Below, piece after piece: positions 9,946 through 17,964 of a stretch of DNA of 46,973 bases (its first letter is position 1; each line of letters begins with the position of its first letter). Under the pieces are notes generated by a model. It was not told the DNA's origin, ran no database searches, and worked only from the letters and a program-made list of their open reading frames with translations. Origin of the DNA: Bradyrhizobium sp. (GTDB lineage Bacteria; Pseudomonadota; Alphaproteobacteria; Rhizobiales; Xanthobacteraceae); the NCBI RefSeq assembly GCF_028868675.1, contig NZ_JAGWUA010000015.1, positions 1 through 46,973 of the forward strand, in the 5' to 3' direction. The position numbers and the translations under genes were made by a program.

Positions 9946-10860
9946 TCAGACGGGATCCCAGGAGAAGATGTCGCCCGACCGGTCGAGCTTGTAGAAGGAG
10001 TCCTTGAGCGCCGGCATGCCGTGCTCGGCGATGCTCTGCGGCGTCCAGCCTTCGCCGCGGTGCACCGAGCGCAGCGGACGGTTCTGGCTGAACAGGAAGA
10101 TCTCGTTCATGCGCACGCCGAAGATCTGCCCGGTGACGTCCTTGGCGTGATCGCCGAGCAGATAGGCGCAGACCGGCGCGATCTTTTCCGGGCCCATCTG
10201 CTTGATCTTCTCGACGCGCGCCTTCTGGGCGTCCGTCTCGGTCGGGATGGTGCCGATCATGCGGGTCCAGGCGAAGGGAGATACGCAGTTGGAGCGCACG
10301 TTGAAGCGGCCCATGTCGAGCGCGATCGACTTGGAGAGCCCGACGATGCCGAGCTTGGCGGCGGCGTAGTTCGCCTGGCCGAAGTTGCCGATCAGGCCCG
10401 AGGTCGAGGTGAAATGCACGAAGGAGCCGCTCTCCTGCTCGCGGAAGATCCGCGCCGCCGCGTGGCTGACGTAGAACGAGCCCATCAGGTGCACCTTGAT
10501 GACGGCCTCGAAGGCTTCCACGCTCATCTTGTGGAAGATCATGTCGCGCAAAATGCCGGCATTGTTGACCACGCCGTCGAGCCGGCCGAAATGATCGGTC
10601 GCGGTCTTGACGATCTTGCTCGCGGGAATGGCCTCGGCCACCGACTCGAAGTTCGGCACGGCCGTCCCGCCGCGCCTCTTGATCTCCTCGACCACCTCCT
10701 CGGCGGGAGTGGCCGACGAACCGGCGCCGTCCGCCGCGCCGCCGGGATCGTTGACCACCACCTTGGCGCCCTCGGCCGCGCAGAGCAGCGCGATCTCGCG
10801 CCCGATGCCGCGGCCCGCGCCGGTGACGATGATGACCTTGTCCTGCAGTGATTTTGCCAT
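9946..10860 (-). CDS. SDR oxidoreductase (3-hydroxyacyl-CoA dehydrogenase-like)
   Basis: NAD(P)-dependent short-chain dehydrogenase of 304 residues. The N-terminal Rossmann motif TGAGRGIG is near residues 13-20, NNAG near 100, and the catalytic Tyr165 and Lys169 lie in NYAAAKLGIVG. The extended form, with a VVNDPGG segment after beta-2 and a long tail, resembles the dehydrogenase domain of peroxisomal-type multifunctional (HSD17B4-like) enzymes, so a 3-hydroxyacyl-CoA substrate is likely. Start at 10860 follows GAGGGTATC. The frame extends further upstream into repeat-like DNA, which was rejected. It lies downstream of the thiolase on the same strand, with a palindrome between them. Substrate is inference from context. 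Confidence 0.86.
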   Translation of the reverse strand: MAKSLQDKVIIVTGAGRGIGREIALLCAAEGAKVVVNDPGGAADGAGSSATPAEEVVEEIKRRGGTAVPNFESVAEAIPASKIVKTATDHFGRLDGVVNNAGILRDMIFHKMSVEAFEAVIKVHLMGSFYVSHAAARIFREQESGSFVHFTSTSGLIGNFGQANYAAAKLGIVGLSKSIALDMGRFNVRSNCVSPFAWTRMIGTIPTETDAQKARVEKIKQMGPEKIAPVCAYLLGDHAKDVTGQIFGVRMNEIFLFSQNRPLRSVHRGEGWTPQSIAEHGMPALKDSFYKLDRSGDIFSWDPV

Positions 10861-10908
10861 GATACCCTCTTGTGTTGTTGTTCCTCGCGGCAGAGCCAAG
10901 CACCTCCC

Positions 10909-10984
10909 GTCATGCGCGGGCTTGACCCGCGCATCCATCCACCTTCAGAAGAGGATGGATTGCCGGGTCAAGCCCGGCAATGAC
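10909..10984. repeat. Extragenic palindrome (family B)
   Basis: GTCATGCGCGGGCTTGACCC (from 10909) and its mirror ending CAAGCCCGGCAATGAC (10984) form a long hairpin with GGATGG/CCATCC arms inside. It is the same family as 2754-2838 and sits between the thiolase and SDR genes. Confidence 0.75.
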
Positions 10985-11006
10985 GGTTGTGCGTTGCTCA
11001 TGCCGC

Positions 11007-12146
11007 TCACCTCTCGTTCGTAAAGATGATCGTGCCGGAGGCGGCGAACATGCCGCCGACGCCGTGACACACCGAAATCTTCGCGTTCGGCACCTGCGCC
11101 GGCGCGATGCCGCGCATCTGCCGCACGCTCTCCTGCAGCGCGTACATGCCGTACATGCCCGAATGCATGTAGGAGAGCCCGCCGCCATTGGTGTTGAGCG
11201 GCAACTTGCCGCCCGGCCGCGTGTTGCCGTCCGCGATGAACTTGCCGGTCTCCTCATGGGGCATGAAGCCGAGATCGCCGAGCCCGAACAGCGGCAGGTG
11301 CGCAAACGCGTCGTAGATCATGAGATGATCGACGTCCTTGTGGGCGATGCCGGCCTCCTTGAAGGCGAGCGGGCCCGCCACCTTGAAGGCGCGCGAGGAG
11401 TTGAAGGTCTCCATCTGGCTGACCATCGGGGTCTCGACGCTCTCGCCGGTACCCATGATGTAGACCGGCTTCCTCGGAAAGTCCTTGGCGCGGTCGGCCG
11501 AGGTCAGGATCAGCGCGCCGCCGCCGTCGGTGACGAGGCAGCACTGCAGGAGCCGGAACGGATAGGCGATCATGCGCGAGTTGAGCACGTCGGCGACCGT
11601 GATCGGGTCCTTCATCATGGCGCGCGGGTTCTTCGCCGCCCATTCCCGCTGCACCACGGCGACCATGGAGAGCTGCTCATGGGTGATGCCGTAGGTCTTC
11701 ATAAAGCGCAGCACGGGGATCGGGAACATGCTGGGCGGGCCGTAGACGCCGAACGGCGCCTCGAACTGGCCCTGCAGGCTGTCGGCCGGGATCGAGCGCG
11801 GCAGCTTGCCGATCATCGACTTGCCGCTCTCGGCGTGCGTGATCAGCACGGTCTTGCACAGGCCCGCCTCGATCGCCGCCGCGGCATGGCGGACATGAAG
11901 CATGAACGAGCAGCCGCCGACCGAGGTGCCGTCGACCCAGGTCGGCTTGATGCCGAGATAGTGGCAGACCTGCTGCGGGCTCTCGACCGCGGTGGCAAAA
12001 CCGTCGATGTCGGACAGTTTCAGCCCGGCATCGGCAATGGCATTCAGCGCCGCATCCGCGTGAAGCTGGATCTGCGACATGTTGGGGATGACGCCGAGCT
12101 CGGTGGTTTCGGCCGCGCCGACGACGGCGACCTGGTTCCTGCGCAT
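11007..12146 (-). CDS. Thiolase-family protein (SCP-x/acetyl-CoA acetyltransferase-like)
   Basis: Thiolase-fold protein of 379 residues, typical of the non-classical lipid-transfer (SCP-x-like) group that works with DUF35 partners. The N-terminus VAVVGAAETTELG and the stretch DGTSVGGCSFMLHVRHAAAA near residue 80 match this branch. Near the C-terminus, GGGLSYMHSGMYG takes the place of the thiolase GHPxGxTG loop, and VCHGVGGMF holds the Cys-His pair. The residue Cys79 may not be the classical nucleophile, so decarboxylating, retro-aldol or true thiolytic activity is open. It starts six bases after the DUF35 gene ends, indicating an operon. Probably cleaves or condenses an acyl-CoA. Confidence 0.87.
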   Translation of the reverse strand: MRRNQVAVVGAAETTELGVIPNMSQIQLHADAALNAIADAGLKLSDIDGFATAVESPQQVCHYLGIKPTWVDGTSVGGCSFMLHVRHAAAAIEAGLCKTVLITHAESGKSMIGKLPRSIPADSLQGQFEAPFGVYGPPSMFPIPVLRFMKTYGITHEQLSMVAVVQREWAAKNPRAMMKDPITVADVLNSRMIAYPFRLLQCCLVTDGGGALILTSADRAKDFPRKPVYIMGTGESVETPMVSQMETFNSSRAFKVAGPLAFKEAGIAHKDVDHLMIYDAFAHLPLFGLGDLGFMPHEETGKFIADGNTRPGGKLPLNTNGGGLSYMHSGMYGMYALQESVRQMRGIAPAQVPNAKISVCHGVGGMFAASGTIIFTNER

Positions 12147-12152
12147 CGCCGC

Positions 12153-12566
12153 TTACCCCTTCGCCGGACGGAACACGGGGAGGGTGATCTTGTCGTCGAG
12201 CTGCTCGAAGGCGACCTCGAGCTTCATGTCGAGCGCGAGCGCCTCCGGCGTCTGCGGGCAGTCGATGATGTTGCTCATCATGCGCGGCCCTTCCTCGAGT
12301 TCGACCACGGCGATCGCATAAGGCGCGGTGAAGCCGGGCGCAGCGGGGCGATGATTGATGACGTAGCTGTAGAGCGTGCCCTTGCCGCTGGCCTTGAAGG
12401 TGGTGACCTTGCGGTGCGCGCAGGACGGGCAGAACGGGCGCGGCGGGAAATAGACATGGGCGCAGGCGTCGCAGCGCTGCAGGCGCAGTTCGCTGGCTTT
12501 CGTGCCGTCCCAGAAGTGCTGTGTTTCCGGCGTCGGTTTCGGTCGCGCGCGCTGCGGTTCGGCCAT
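12153..12566 (-). CDS. DUF35 OB-fold/zinc-ribbon acyl-CoA-associated protein
   Basis: Small accessory protein of 137 residues. A rubredoxin-like zinc ribbon, CDACAHVYFPPRPFCPSC, is near residues 32-49. An OB-fold follows, with GKGTLYSYVINHRPAAPGF and YAIAVVELEEGPRMMSNI. Proteins of this family bind SCP-x-type thiolases and are needed for their activity or acyl-CoA positioning. The gene lies directly upstream of such a thiolase. The start at 12566 (MAEPQRARPK) is preceded by GGAGGA. A longer frame to 12635 has no ribosome site. It faces the divergent amidase gene across a 196-bp promoter region. Confidence 0.88.
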   Translation of the reverse strand: MAEPQRARPKPTPETQHFWDGTKASELRLQRCDACAHVYFPPRPFCPSCAHRKVTTFKASGKGTLYSYVINHRPAAPGFTAPYAIAVVELEEGPRMMSNIIDCPQTPEALALDMKLEVAFEQLDDKITLPVFRPAKG

Positions 12567-12705
12567 CTCGGCGGGTCCTCCAAAGGTGCGGACCGATCGC
12601 CCGCTCGTTCCGGTCTTGATGCGACAATTGACCATTCTCCGTCAACGGTCCAGCAAGGCGCGCGCATGGATGCATCCCTGACGCGCATAATCGAGGCGGC
12701 CAAGC

Positions 12706-12733
12706 TTGTATCGCGCCGGAAGCGCGATAGATT
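12706..12733 (+). promoter_or_regulatory. Candidate amidase promoter with embedded operator palindrome
   Basis: A -35-like TTGTAT (12706-12711) and -10-like TAGATT (12728-12733) are 16 bp apart. The spacer region holds a perfect inverted repeat, TATCGCGC (12709-12716) and GCGCGATA (12722-12729), around CGGAA. A repressor dimer bound here would block the polymerase. The amidase ATG follows 29 bases downstream. No regulator gene is adjacent. Confidence 0.45.
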
Positions 12734-12762
12734 GCCGACACCAAATATTCCGCGAGACAGAC

Positions 12763-14112
12763 ATGCCCAATCATCCGACGCTGGCCACGCTGGCCGCCGA
12801 CCTCGACAGCGGCCGTACGACATCCCGCAAGCTGGTAGAGGAATGCCTTGCCCGGATCGCCGATCCTGCCGGCGAGGGGCGGCGCGCCTTCGTCCATGTC
12901 GACAAGGGGGCAGCGCTTGCCGCGGCCGAGGCCATGGACGGCCTGCGCAAGGTCAACGCGGCGCCGTCGCGCTATGCCGGCATTCCGATCTCGATCAAGG
13001 ACCTCTTCGACATCAAGGGCCAGGTGACGCGCGCCGGCTCCCGGGCGCTCGACGATTCCCCGCCGGCGGAACACGATGCGGCCACGGTGGCGCGGCTGCG
13101 CGCGGCCGGTTTCGTGCTGATCGGCCGCACCAACATGACCGAGTTCGCCTATTCGGGCATCGGCATCAATCCGCATTTCGGTACGCCCAAGGGAGGGTGG
13201 AACCGCGCCGCGGGCCACGTTCCCGGCGGCTCCTCCTCGGGCGCCGCGGTATCGGTGCTGGACGGCATGGCGCATGGCGCGCTCGGCACCGACACCGGCG
13301 GTTCCTGCCGGATTCCGGCGGCCTATAACGGCATCGTCGGCTACAAGCCGACGCAGCGCCGCGTGCCGCTGGACGGCGCGGTGCCGCTGTCGTTTTCGCT
13401 CGACAGCATCGGGCCGCTGGCGCGCTCGGTCGGCTGCTGCGCCGTGCTCGATGCGGTGCTGGCCAACGAGCCGATCGTCGCGCCAAGACCTCGTCCCGTG
13501 CAGGGCATGCGGCTTGCGCTGCCGACCACGATCGCGCTCGACGATCTCGACGCCGAGGTCGCCGCAACGTTCGAACGCGCGCTGAAATCGCTGTCGAGCC
13601 ACGGCGCCTTCATCGAACGCATCGAGATGGCGGAGCTCCACGACATCGGGCCGATGAACGCCAAGGGCGGCTTCGCCGCCGCCGAGAGCTTTGCCTGGCA
13701 CCGCTATCTCATCACCAGCAAGGGGCAGGTCTACGATCCGCGCGTCGCGGTGCGCATCATGCGCGGCGAAGCACAGAGCGCGGCCGACTATATCGATCTC
13801 ATCAACGAGCGCCGGTCGCTGATCGCGCGGGTCAACGCGCGGCTTGCGCCCTACGATGCGCTGGTGCTGCCGACCACGGCCAACACGCCGCCGAGGATCG
13901 CCGATCTCGCCGACGACAAGGCGTTCACCACGGCAAATCTGCGTTCCTTGCGCAACTGCACCCTGATCAACATGATCGACGGCTGCGCGATCTCGCTGCC
14001 TGCGCACCGCGAGGGCGAGATGCCGGTTGGTCTGATGCTCGCGGGCGCCGGCGGATCGGACCGGCGCATCTTCGAGCTCGCCGCCGGCATGGAGGCGGTG
14101 ATCCGTGTTTGA
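12763..14112 (+). CDS. Amidase (amidase signature family)
   Basis: Serine amidase of 449 residues that hydrolyses a carboxamide or similar C-N bond. The Ser-cisSer-Lys triad is visible: Lys79 in SIKDLFDIKG, Ser157 in GGSSSGAAVS, and nucleophile Ser181 in DTGGSCRIP, with the normal 24-residue spacing between the serines. The ATG at 12763 is preferred over the in-frame ATG at 12706 because the latter lies inside the promoter palindrome. The DUF2848-like gene overlaps its end by eight bases, so the two are probably translationally coupled. Resembles the GatA-like branch used for small amides. The real substrate is unknown. Confidence 0.93.
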   Translation: MPNHPTLATLAADLDSGRTTSRKLVEECLARIADPAGEGRRAFVHVDKGAALAAAEAMDGLRKVNAAPSRYAGIPISIKDLFDIKGQVTRAGSRALDDSPPAEHDAATVARLRAAGFVLIGRTNMTEFAYSGIGINPHFGTPKGGWNRAAGHVPGGSSSGAAVSVLDGMAHGALGTDTGGSCRIPAAYNGIVGYKPTQRRVPLDGAVPLSFSLDSIGPLARSVGCCAVLDAVLANEPIVAPRPRPVQGMRLALPTTIALDDLDAEVAATFERALKSLSSHGAFIERIEMAELHDIGPMNAKGGFAAAESFAWHRYLITSKGQVYDPRVAVRIMRGEAQSAADYIDLINERRSLIARVNARLAPYDALVLPTTANTPPRIADLADDKAFTTANLRSLRNCTLINMIDGCAISLPAHREGEMPVGLMLAGAGGSDRRIFELAAGMEAVIRV

Positions 14113-14791
14113 CCTGACGTTCACCGTCGACGCGAAGGGGACGACGACGCCGCTGACGCTTGCCATCGATCGGGCCGTCATCGCCGGCTGGACCGGGCGC
14201 GATCCCGTCGCCCGCGACAGGCACATTGCGGAACTGGAGGCGGTCGGCATCGCACGGCCGGCCACGACGCCGATCTACTACCGCGTCTCGGCGCGGCGGC
14301 TGACCATGGCTGACGCGATCGAGGTCTGCGGCGGCGATTCCTCGGGCGAGGTCGAGTTCGTGCTGATCGGCTGGCAGGGCCGCATCTTCGTCGGCTGCGG
14401 CTCCGACCACACCGACCGCAAGGTCGAGGCCTACAACGTGACGGTGTCGAAGCAGATGTGCGACAAGGTGGTGGCGCCGGTGCTGTGGGAGCTCGAAGAC
14501 GTCGCCGGCCACTGGGACCGGATGATTTTGCGGGCGCATGCCTGGATCGACGGCGCGCGCGTGCTCTACCAGGAGGGTACGCTGGACGCGATGCTGTCCG
14601 TGGACGAACTGATCGCGCGCGGCTTTGCGGAAAAACGCCTGCCGGACGGCTGCGCCATGTTTGGCGGCACCTTCGCCGCCAAGGGCGGCATCCGGCCCGC
14701 CGACCGCTTCGAGTTCGAGCTGGAGGACCCCGTGCTGAAGCGCACGATCCGGCATGGGTATGATGTGATCGCGCTGCCGGTGCTGGGGTGA
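14105..14791 (+). CDS. DUF2848-like protein
   Basis: Protein of 228 residues, here assigned from memory to the DUF2848 family on overall pattern. The features are FDLTFTVDAKG at the N-terminus, RDRHIAELEAVGI near 40, PIYYRVS near 57, FVGCGSDHTDRKVEAYNV near 98, and FGGTFAAKGGIRPADRFEFELEDP near the end. Start is a GTG at 14105 inside the last codons of the amidase gene. No signal peptide or membrane segment is visible. Genes of this type often sit beside amidases or hydrolases. The Gly-Ser-Asp-His and Glu residues are suggestive of a metal or substrate site, but function is unknown. Confidence 0.7.
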   Translation: MFDLTFTVDAKGTTTPLTLAIDRAVIAGWTGRDPVARDRHIAELEAVGIARPATTPIYYRVSARRLTMADAIEVCGGDSSGEVEFVLIGWQGRIFVGCGSDHTDRKVEAYNVTVSKQMCDKVVAPVLWELEDVAGHWDRMILRAHAWIDGARVLYQEGTLDAMLSVDELIARGFAEKRLPDGCAMFGGTFAAKGGIRPADRFEFELEDPVLKRTIRHGYDVIALPVLG

Positions 14792-14869
14792 TTTGTCGTC
14801 ATTGCAATGATGGCGGAGACGACGGAAATCGGGTGGCGACGTGCGTGTGGTTTTGCGAAGGTTTCGGCC

Positions 14870-15616
14870 ATGACGGCGACTGCACGAAAATCAGCTCAAT
14901 CCCTTGCCGCCAATCCCGCCACCCGCGTCGATGCGCTCGACTGGACGAGCATCACGAGCGAGCTCGACGCGCAGGGCTGCGCCGTCCTGAAAGACCTGCT
15001 CACGGCCGACGAATGCTGTGCCGTCGCCGCGCTCTATCCCGACGACTCCCGCTTCCGCAGCCGCGTCGTCATGGGTCGCCACGGCTTTGGCCGCGGCGAG
15101 TACAAGTACTTCTCCGATCCGTTGCCGGAGCTGATCGCCGAGCTCCGACCGGTGCTCTACGCACATCTGCAAGGCATCGCCAACCGCTGGAACGAGGCGA
15201 TGGGGATCGACATCCGCTATCCCGCGGCGCACGCGGCGTTCCTGAAGCGCTGCCATGAGGCGGGCCAGACCCGGCCGACGCCGCTATTGCTGCAATACGA
15301 GGCCGGCGACTACAACTGCCTGCATCAGGATATCTACGGCGAGCACGTCTTCCCGTTGCAGGTCGCGATCCTCTTGTCCGAGCCGGGCCGCGACTTCACC
15401 GGCGGTGAGTTCGTGCTGACCGAGCAGCGCCCGCGCATGCAGTCGCGTGCCGAGGTCGTGCCGCTGGCGCAGGGCGATGCGGTGGCGTTTGCCGTGCATC
15501 ACCGCCCGGTGCAGGGGACACGCGGCACCTATCGTGTGAATTTGCGGCATGGCGTCAGCCGGATCCGCTCGGGGCGGCGCCACACACTCGGTGTGATCTT
15601 CCATGACGCCAAGTGA
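14870..15616 (+). CDS. 2OG-Fe(II) oxygenase
   Basis: Predicted 2-oxoglutarate and iron-dependent dioxygenase of 248 residues. The iron-binding HxD appears in CLHQDIYGEHVFPLQVA, the distal His in VAFAVHHRPVQGTRG, and the 2OG-binding Arg in YRVNLRHGVSR. The double-stranded beta-helix strand FTGGEFVLTEQRPR lies between. The start MTATARKS at 14870 was chosen because sequence before it is not family-like; upstream starts at 14807 and 14810 remain possible. It lies 12 bases before alkB, also a 2OG-Fe(II) enzyme, so the pair may form a repair or modification operon. The substrate (protein, DNA or small molecule) is not known. Confidence 0.85.
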   Translation: MTATARKSAQSLAANPATRVDALDWTSITSELDAQGCAVLKDLLTADECCAVAALYPDDSRFRSRVVMGRHGFGRGEYKYFSDPLPELIAELRPVLYAHLQGIANRWNEAMGIDIRYPAAHAAFLKRCHEAGQTRPTPLLLQYEAGDYNCLHQDIYGEHVFPLQVAILLSEPGRDFTGGEFVLTEQRPRMQSRAEVVPLAQGDAVAFAVHHRPVQGTRGTYRVNLRHGVSRIRSGRRHTLGVIFHDAK

Positions 15617-15628
15617 ACCCATTCATCG

Positions 15629-16279
15629 ATGACGGACCTGTTCGATCGCGTCGCCGAAACGCAGCCGCCGCGCGAGGACATCGCCGATGGCGCGGTGCTG
15701 CTGCGCGGGTTCGTCAGGCCGATCGAGAACGATCTGCTCGCGGCCTTGCGCGCGATCGTCGCCCAGGCGCCGTTCCGGCGGATGTTCACGCCGGGCGGCC
15801 ACCAGATGTCGGTGGCGATGACCAGTTGCGGCGATTGCGGCTGGGTCACCGATCGCAGCGGCTATCGCTACGATGCCGCCGATCCGCAATCCGGAAAGGC
15901 CTAGCCGGCGATGCCGGATGTGTTCCGTGAGCTTGCGGCGCGATCGGCGGAGGAGGGCGGCTTTGCCGGCTTCGCGCCCGATACCTGTCTCATCAATCGC
16001 TACGAGCCCGGCGCGCGGATGTCGCTGCATCAGGACAGGGACGAGCGGGATTTTTCCGCGCCGATCGTCTCGGTCTCGCTCGGGCTTCCCGCGATCTTCC
16101 TGTTCGGCGGCCTGAGGCGCGCCGACAAGCCGCGGCGCTTTCGGCTCGCCCATGGCGACGTCGTGGTCTGGGGCGGACCGTCGCGGCTTGCCTATCACGG
16201 CGTCGCGCCGCTTGCCGATGGCGAGCACCCGCTGTTGGGTCGGCAACGCGTCAACCTGACGTTCCGCAGGGCGCGCTGA
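15629..16279 (+). pseudogene. alkB: alkB, DNA oxidative demethylase, interrupted by an amber codon
   Basis: AlkB removes 1-methyladenine and 3-methylcytosine lesions from DNA by 2-oxoglutarate-dependent oxidation. The frame is co-linear with E. coli AlkB over its length (216 residues if read through). The pieces are LFDRVAE at the start, MFTPGGHQMSVAMTSCGDCGW, then DPQSGKA, a TAG at 15902-15904, and PAMPDVF. E. coli has Trp in the corresponding KPWPAMP, so TGG has become TAG at codon 92. All catalytic parts lie after the stop: HxD in SLHQDRDE, His in YHGVAP, and the Arg in RVNLTFRRAR. Restart at ATG 15911 would lack the nucleotide-recognition lid. Likely inactive, unless suppressed or a sequencing error. 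Confidence 0.88.
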
Positions 16280-16310
16280 CGCGTTTCCTCCGGTTACCTT
16301 GGTCCAAGCT

Positions 16311-17939
16311 TCACGGCTTCGGCGGGTGGATGAACGCCCACGGGCTGACCTCGGAATCCCGGGTCACCTCGACAGAGATCAGATACGGGCCGCCGTGGCT
16401 CAGCGCCTTCTCCAGCGCCGCCTTGAAGTGATCCGGCGAGGTCACGCGCGACGCCGCCACGCCAAAGGACTCCGCGAGCTTCACGAAATCCGGATTGACG
16501 AGATCGGAGGCCACCACGCGGCCGTCGAAGCGCTCGCGCTGGTCGCGGCGAACGTTGCCGTAGGCGTTGTTATTGAACACCAGCGTCACCACGCCGATGT
16601 TGAATTGCACGGCGGTAGAGAGCTCCTGTACGCCGAACATGAAGCCGCCGTCGCCGGTGATCGCCACCACCGGCCTGTCGGGATTGGCGACCTTCGCACC
16701 GAGCGCGCTCGGAAAGCCCGACCCGAGCGTGCCCTGATAACCCGAGCTGATGAAGGTGCGCGGCTCGTAGACCGGAAAGCCGTACCAGGAGGCGAAGCCG
16801 ACCTGCGATAATTCGTCGGTCACGATCGCATTCGCCGGCAGCACCTCGCGCAGGATGTCGAGATACGCCATCTGCGGCTGGATGCGCTGGATCTCCTGCT
16901 GCGCGGCGGCCGTCGCCTCGCGGATCGCGGCGCGGCGGCCGCTGGTCCTCGCATAGCCGCCCCTCTTCACCGCTGCGACGAGATCGGCCGTCCCGGCCTT
17001 GGCGTCGGCCACAATGGCCGTATCGGAGGTTAGCCGCCGCATCTCTGCCGGATCGATATCGATCCGAACGGACTTCAGCCCCTTCGGTTGATACGGCCAG
17101 CGGAAGCCCGATGCCGGCAGCTCCGCGCGGGTACCGATTGCGATCATCAAATCGGTTGTCGGCCACAGCCTGTACGCCGCCGCCATCGTCAGCCCGAGCT
17201 CGTGCGCGTTGGAGACGATGCCGCGGCCACTGCGGAACGCGACCACGGGCGCATCGATCATCTCGGCGAGCTCGAGGATCTCCTCGCGCGCCTCGATCGC
17301 GCCGCTGCCGACGAAAATCATCGGCGCCTTGCTGGCCTTGACCAGCGCTGCCGCCTGCTTGATCAGGTCGGAATCGGGCTGCGGCGCGGGCAGGGGTGCG
17401 AGCACCTTGGCCGCCGCCGTATCCGCGCGCTGCGTGAACACGTCCCAGGGCATCTCCACCGAGGCCGGGCCGCGCCGTCCCGACATCATCTCCTGGAAGG
17501 CGCGCGCGACGACCGTGGGCGCATTGCCGGGATATTCTATTCTGTCGGCCCACTTCACATAGGTGCGCAACGTCGCGAGCTGGTCCGGCATCTCGTGCAG
17601 ATGGCCGCGGCCCTTGCCCAGGAATGCGGTCGGCACCTGGCCGGTGACGCAGAGCACCGGCTCGTTGCAGCCGAACGCCGTGAGCAGCGCTGCACTCGCA
17701 TTGAGCACGCCGGGGCCCGGCACCACGCTGAACACGCCGGGTTTGCCGCTCGAACGGGCAAAGCCGAACGCCATGTAGCCGCAGGCTTGCTCGTGGCGGG
17801 CGCCGATTACCTTGAGCTGCGCCTGCTGGAACGCGTCGAACAGGCCGTAGATCTGTGCGCCGGGCACACCGAACACGGTATCGACGCCATGTGCGACAAG
17901 GCCGCTTACGATCGCTTCGCCGCCGGTGAGGGAAGTCAT
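16311..17939 (-). CDS. ThDP-dependent enzyme, acetolactate synthase-like
   Basis: Thiamine-diphosphate enzyme of 542 residues with the three-domain layout of the acetolactate synthase/benzoylformate decarboxylase superfamily. The N-terminal Pyr domain has the catalytic Glu in ARHEQACGYMA. The middle domain contains IFVGSGAIEAREE. The C-terminal PP domain has the ThDP/Mg motif GDGGFMFGVQELSTAVQF ending NNNAYGN. It is the last gene of the hpa minus-strand run, 25 bases after the HpaG-like gene. It could decarboxylate a 2-oxo acid (for instance an arylpyruvate-type precursor) or carboligate. No FAD-specific or regulatory subunit is adjacent, so a role in branched-chain amino acid synthesis is unlikely. 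Substrate unknown. Confidence 0.82.
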   Translation of the reverse strand: MTSLTGGEAIVSGLVAHGVDTVFGVPGAQIYGLFDAFQQAQLKVIGARHEQACGYMAFGFARSSGKPGVFSVVPGPGVLNASAALLTAFGCNEPVLCVTGQVPTAFLGKGRGHLHEMPDQLATLRTYVKWADRIEYPGNAPTVVARAFQEMMSGRRGPASVEMPWDVFTQRADTAAAKVLAPLPAPQPDSDLIKQAAALVKASKAPMIFVGSGAIEAREEILELAEMIDAPVVAFRSGRGIVSNAHELGLTMAAAYRLWPTTDLMIAIGTRAELPASGFRWPYQPKGLKSVRIDIDPAEMRRLTSDTAIVADAKAGTADLVAAVKRGGYARTSGRRAAIREATAAAQQEIQRIQPQMAYLDILREVLPANAIVTDELSQVGFASWYGFPVYEPRTFISSGYQGTLGSGFPSALGAKVANPDRPVVAITGDGGFMFGVQELSTAVQFNIGVVTLVFNNNAYGNVRRDQRERFDGRVVASDLVNPDFVKLAESFGVAASRVTSPDHFKAALEKALSHGGPYLISVEVTRDSEVSPWAFIHPPKP

Positions 17940-17964
17940 TGCAATATTCCGTTCGCGTTGTTGT

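Noticed and set aside
10980-13328. Plus-strand frame of 782 codons
   Set aside because: It is antisense to the thiolase and DUF35 genes, whose frames carry clear motifs.
15629-15904. A short independent gene upstream of a second alkB-like gene
   Set aside because: Both parts are in one frame and form a continuous AlkB once the TAG is read as Trp, so they are one broken gene.
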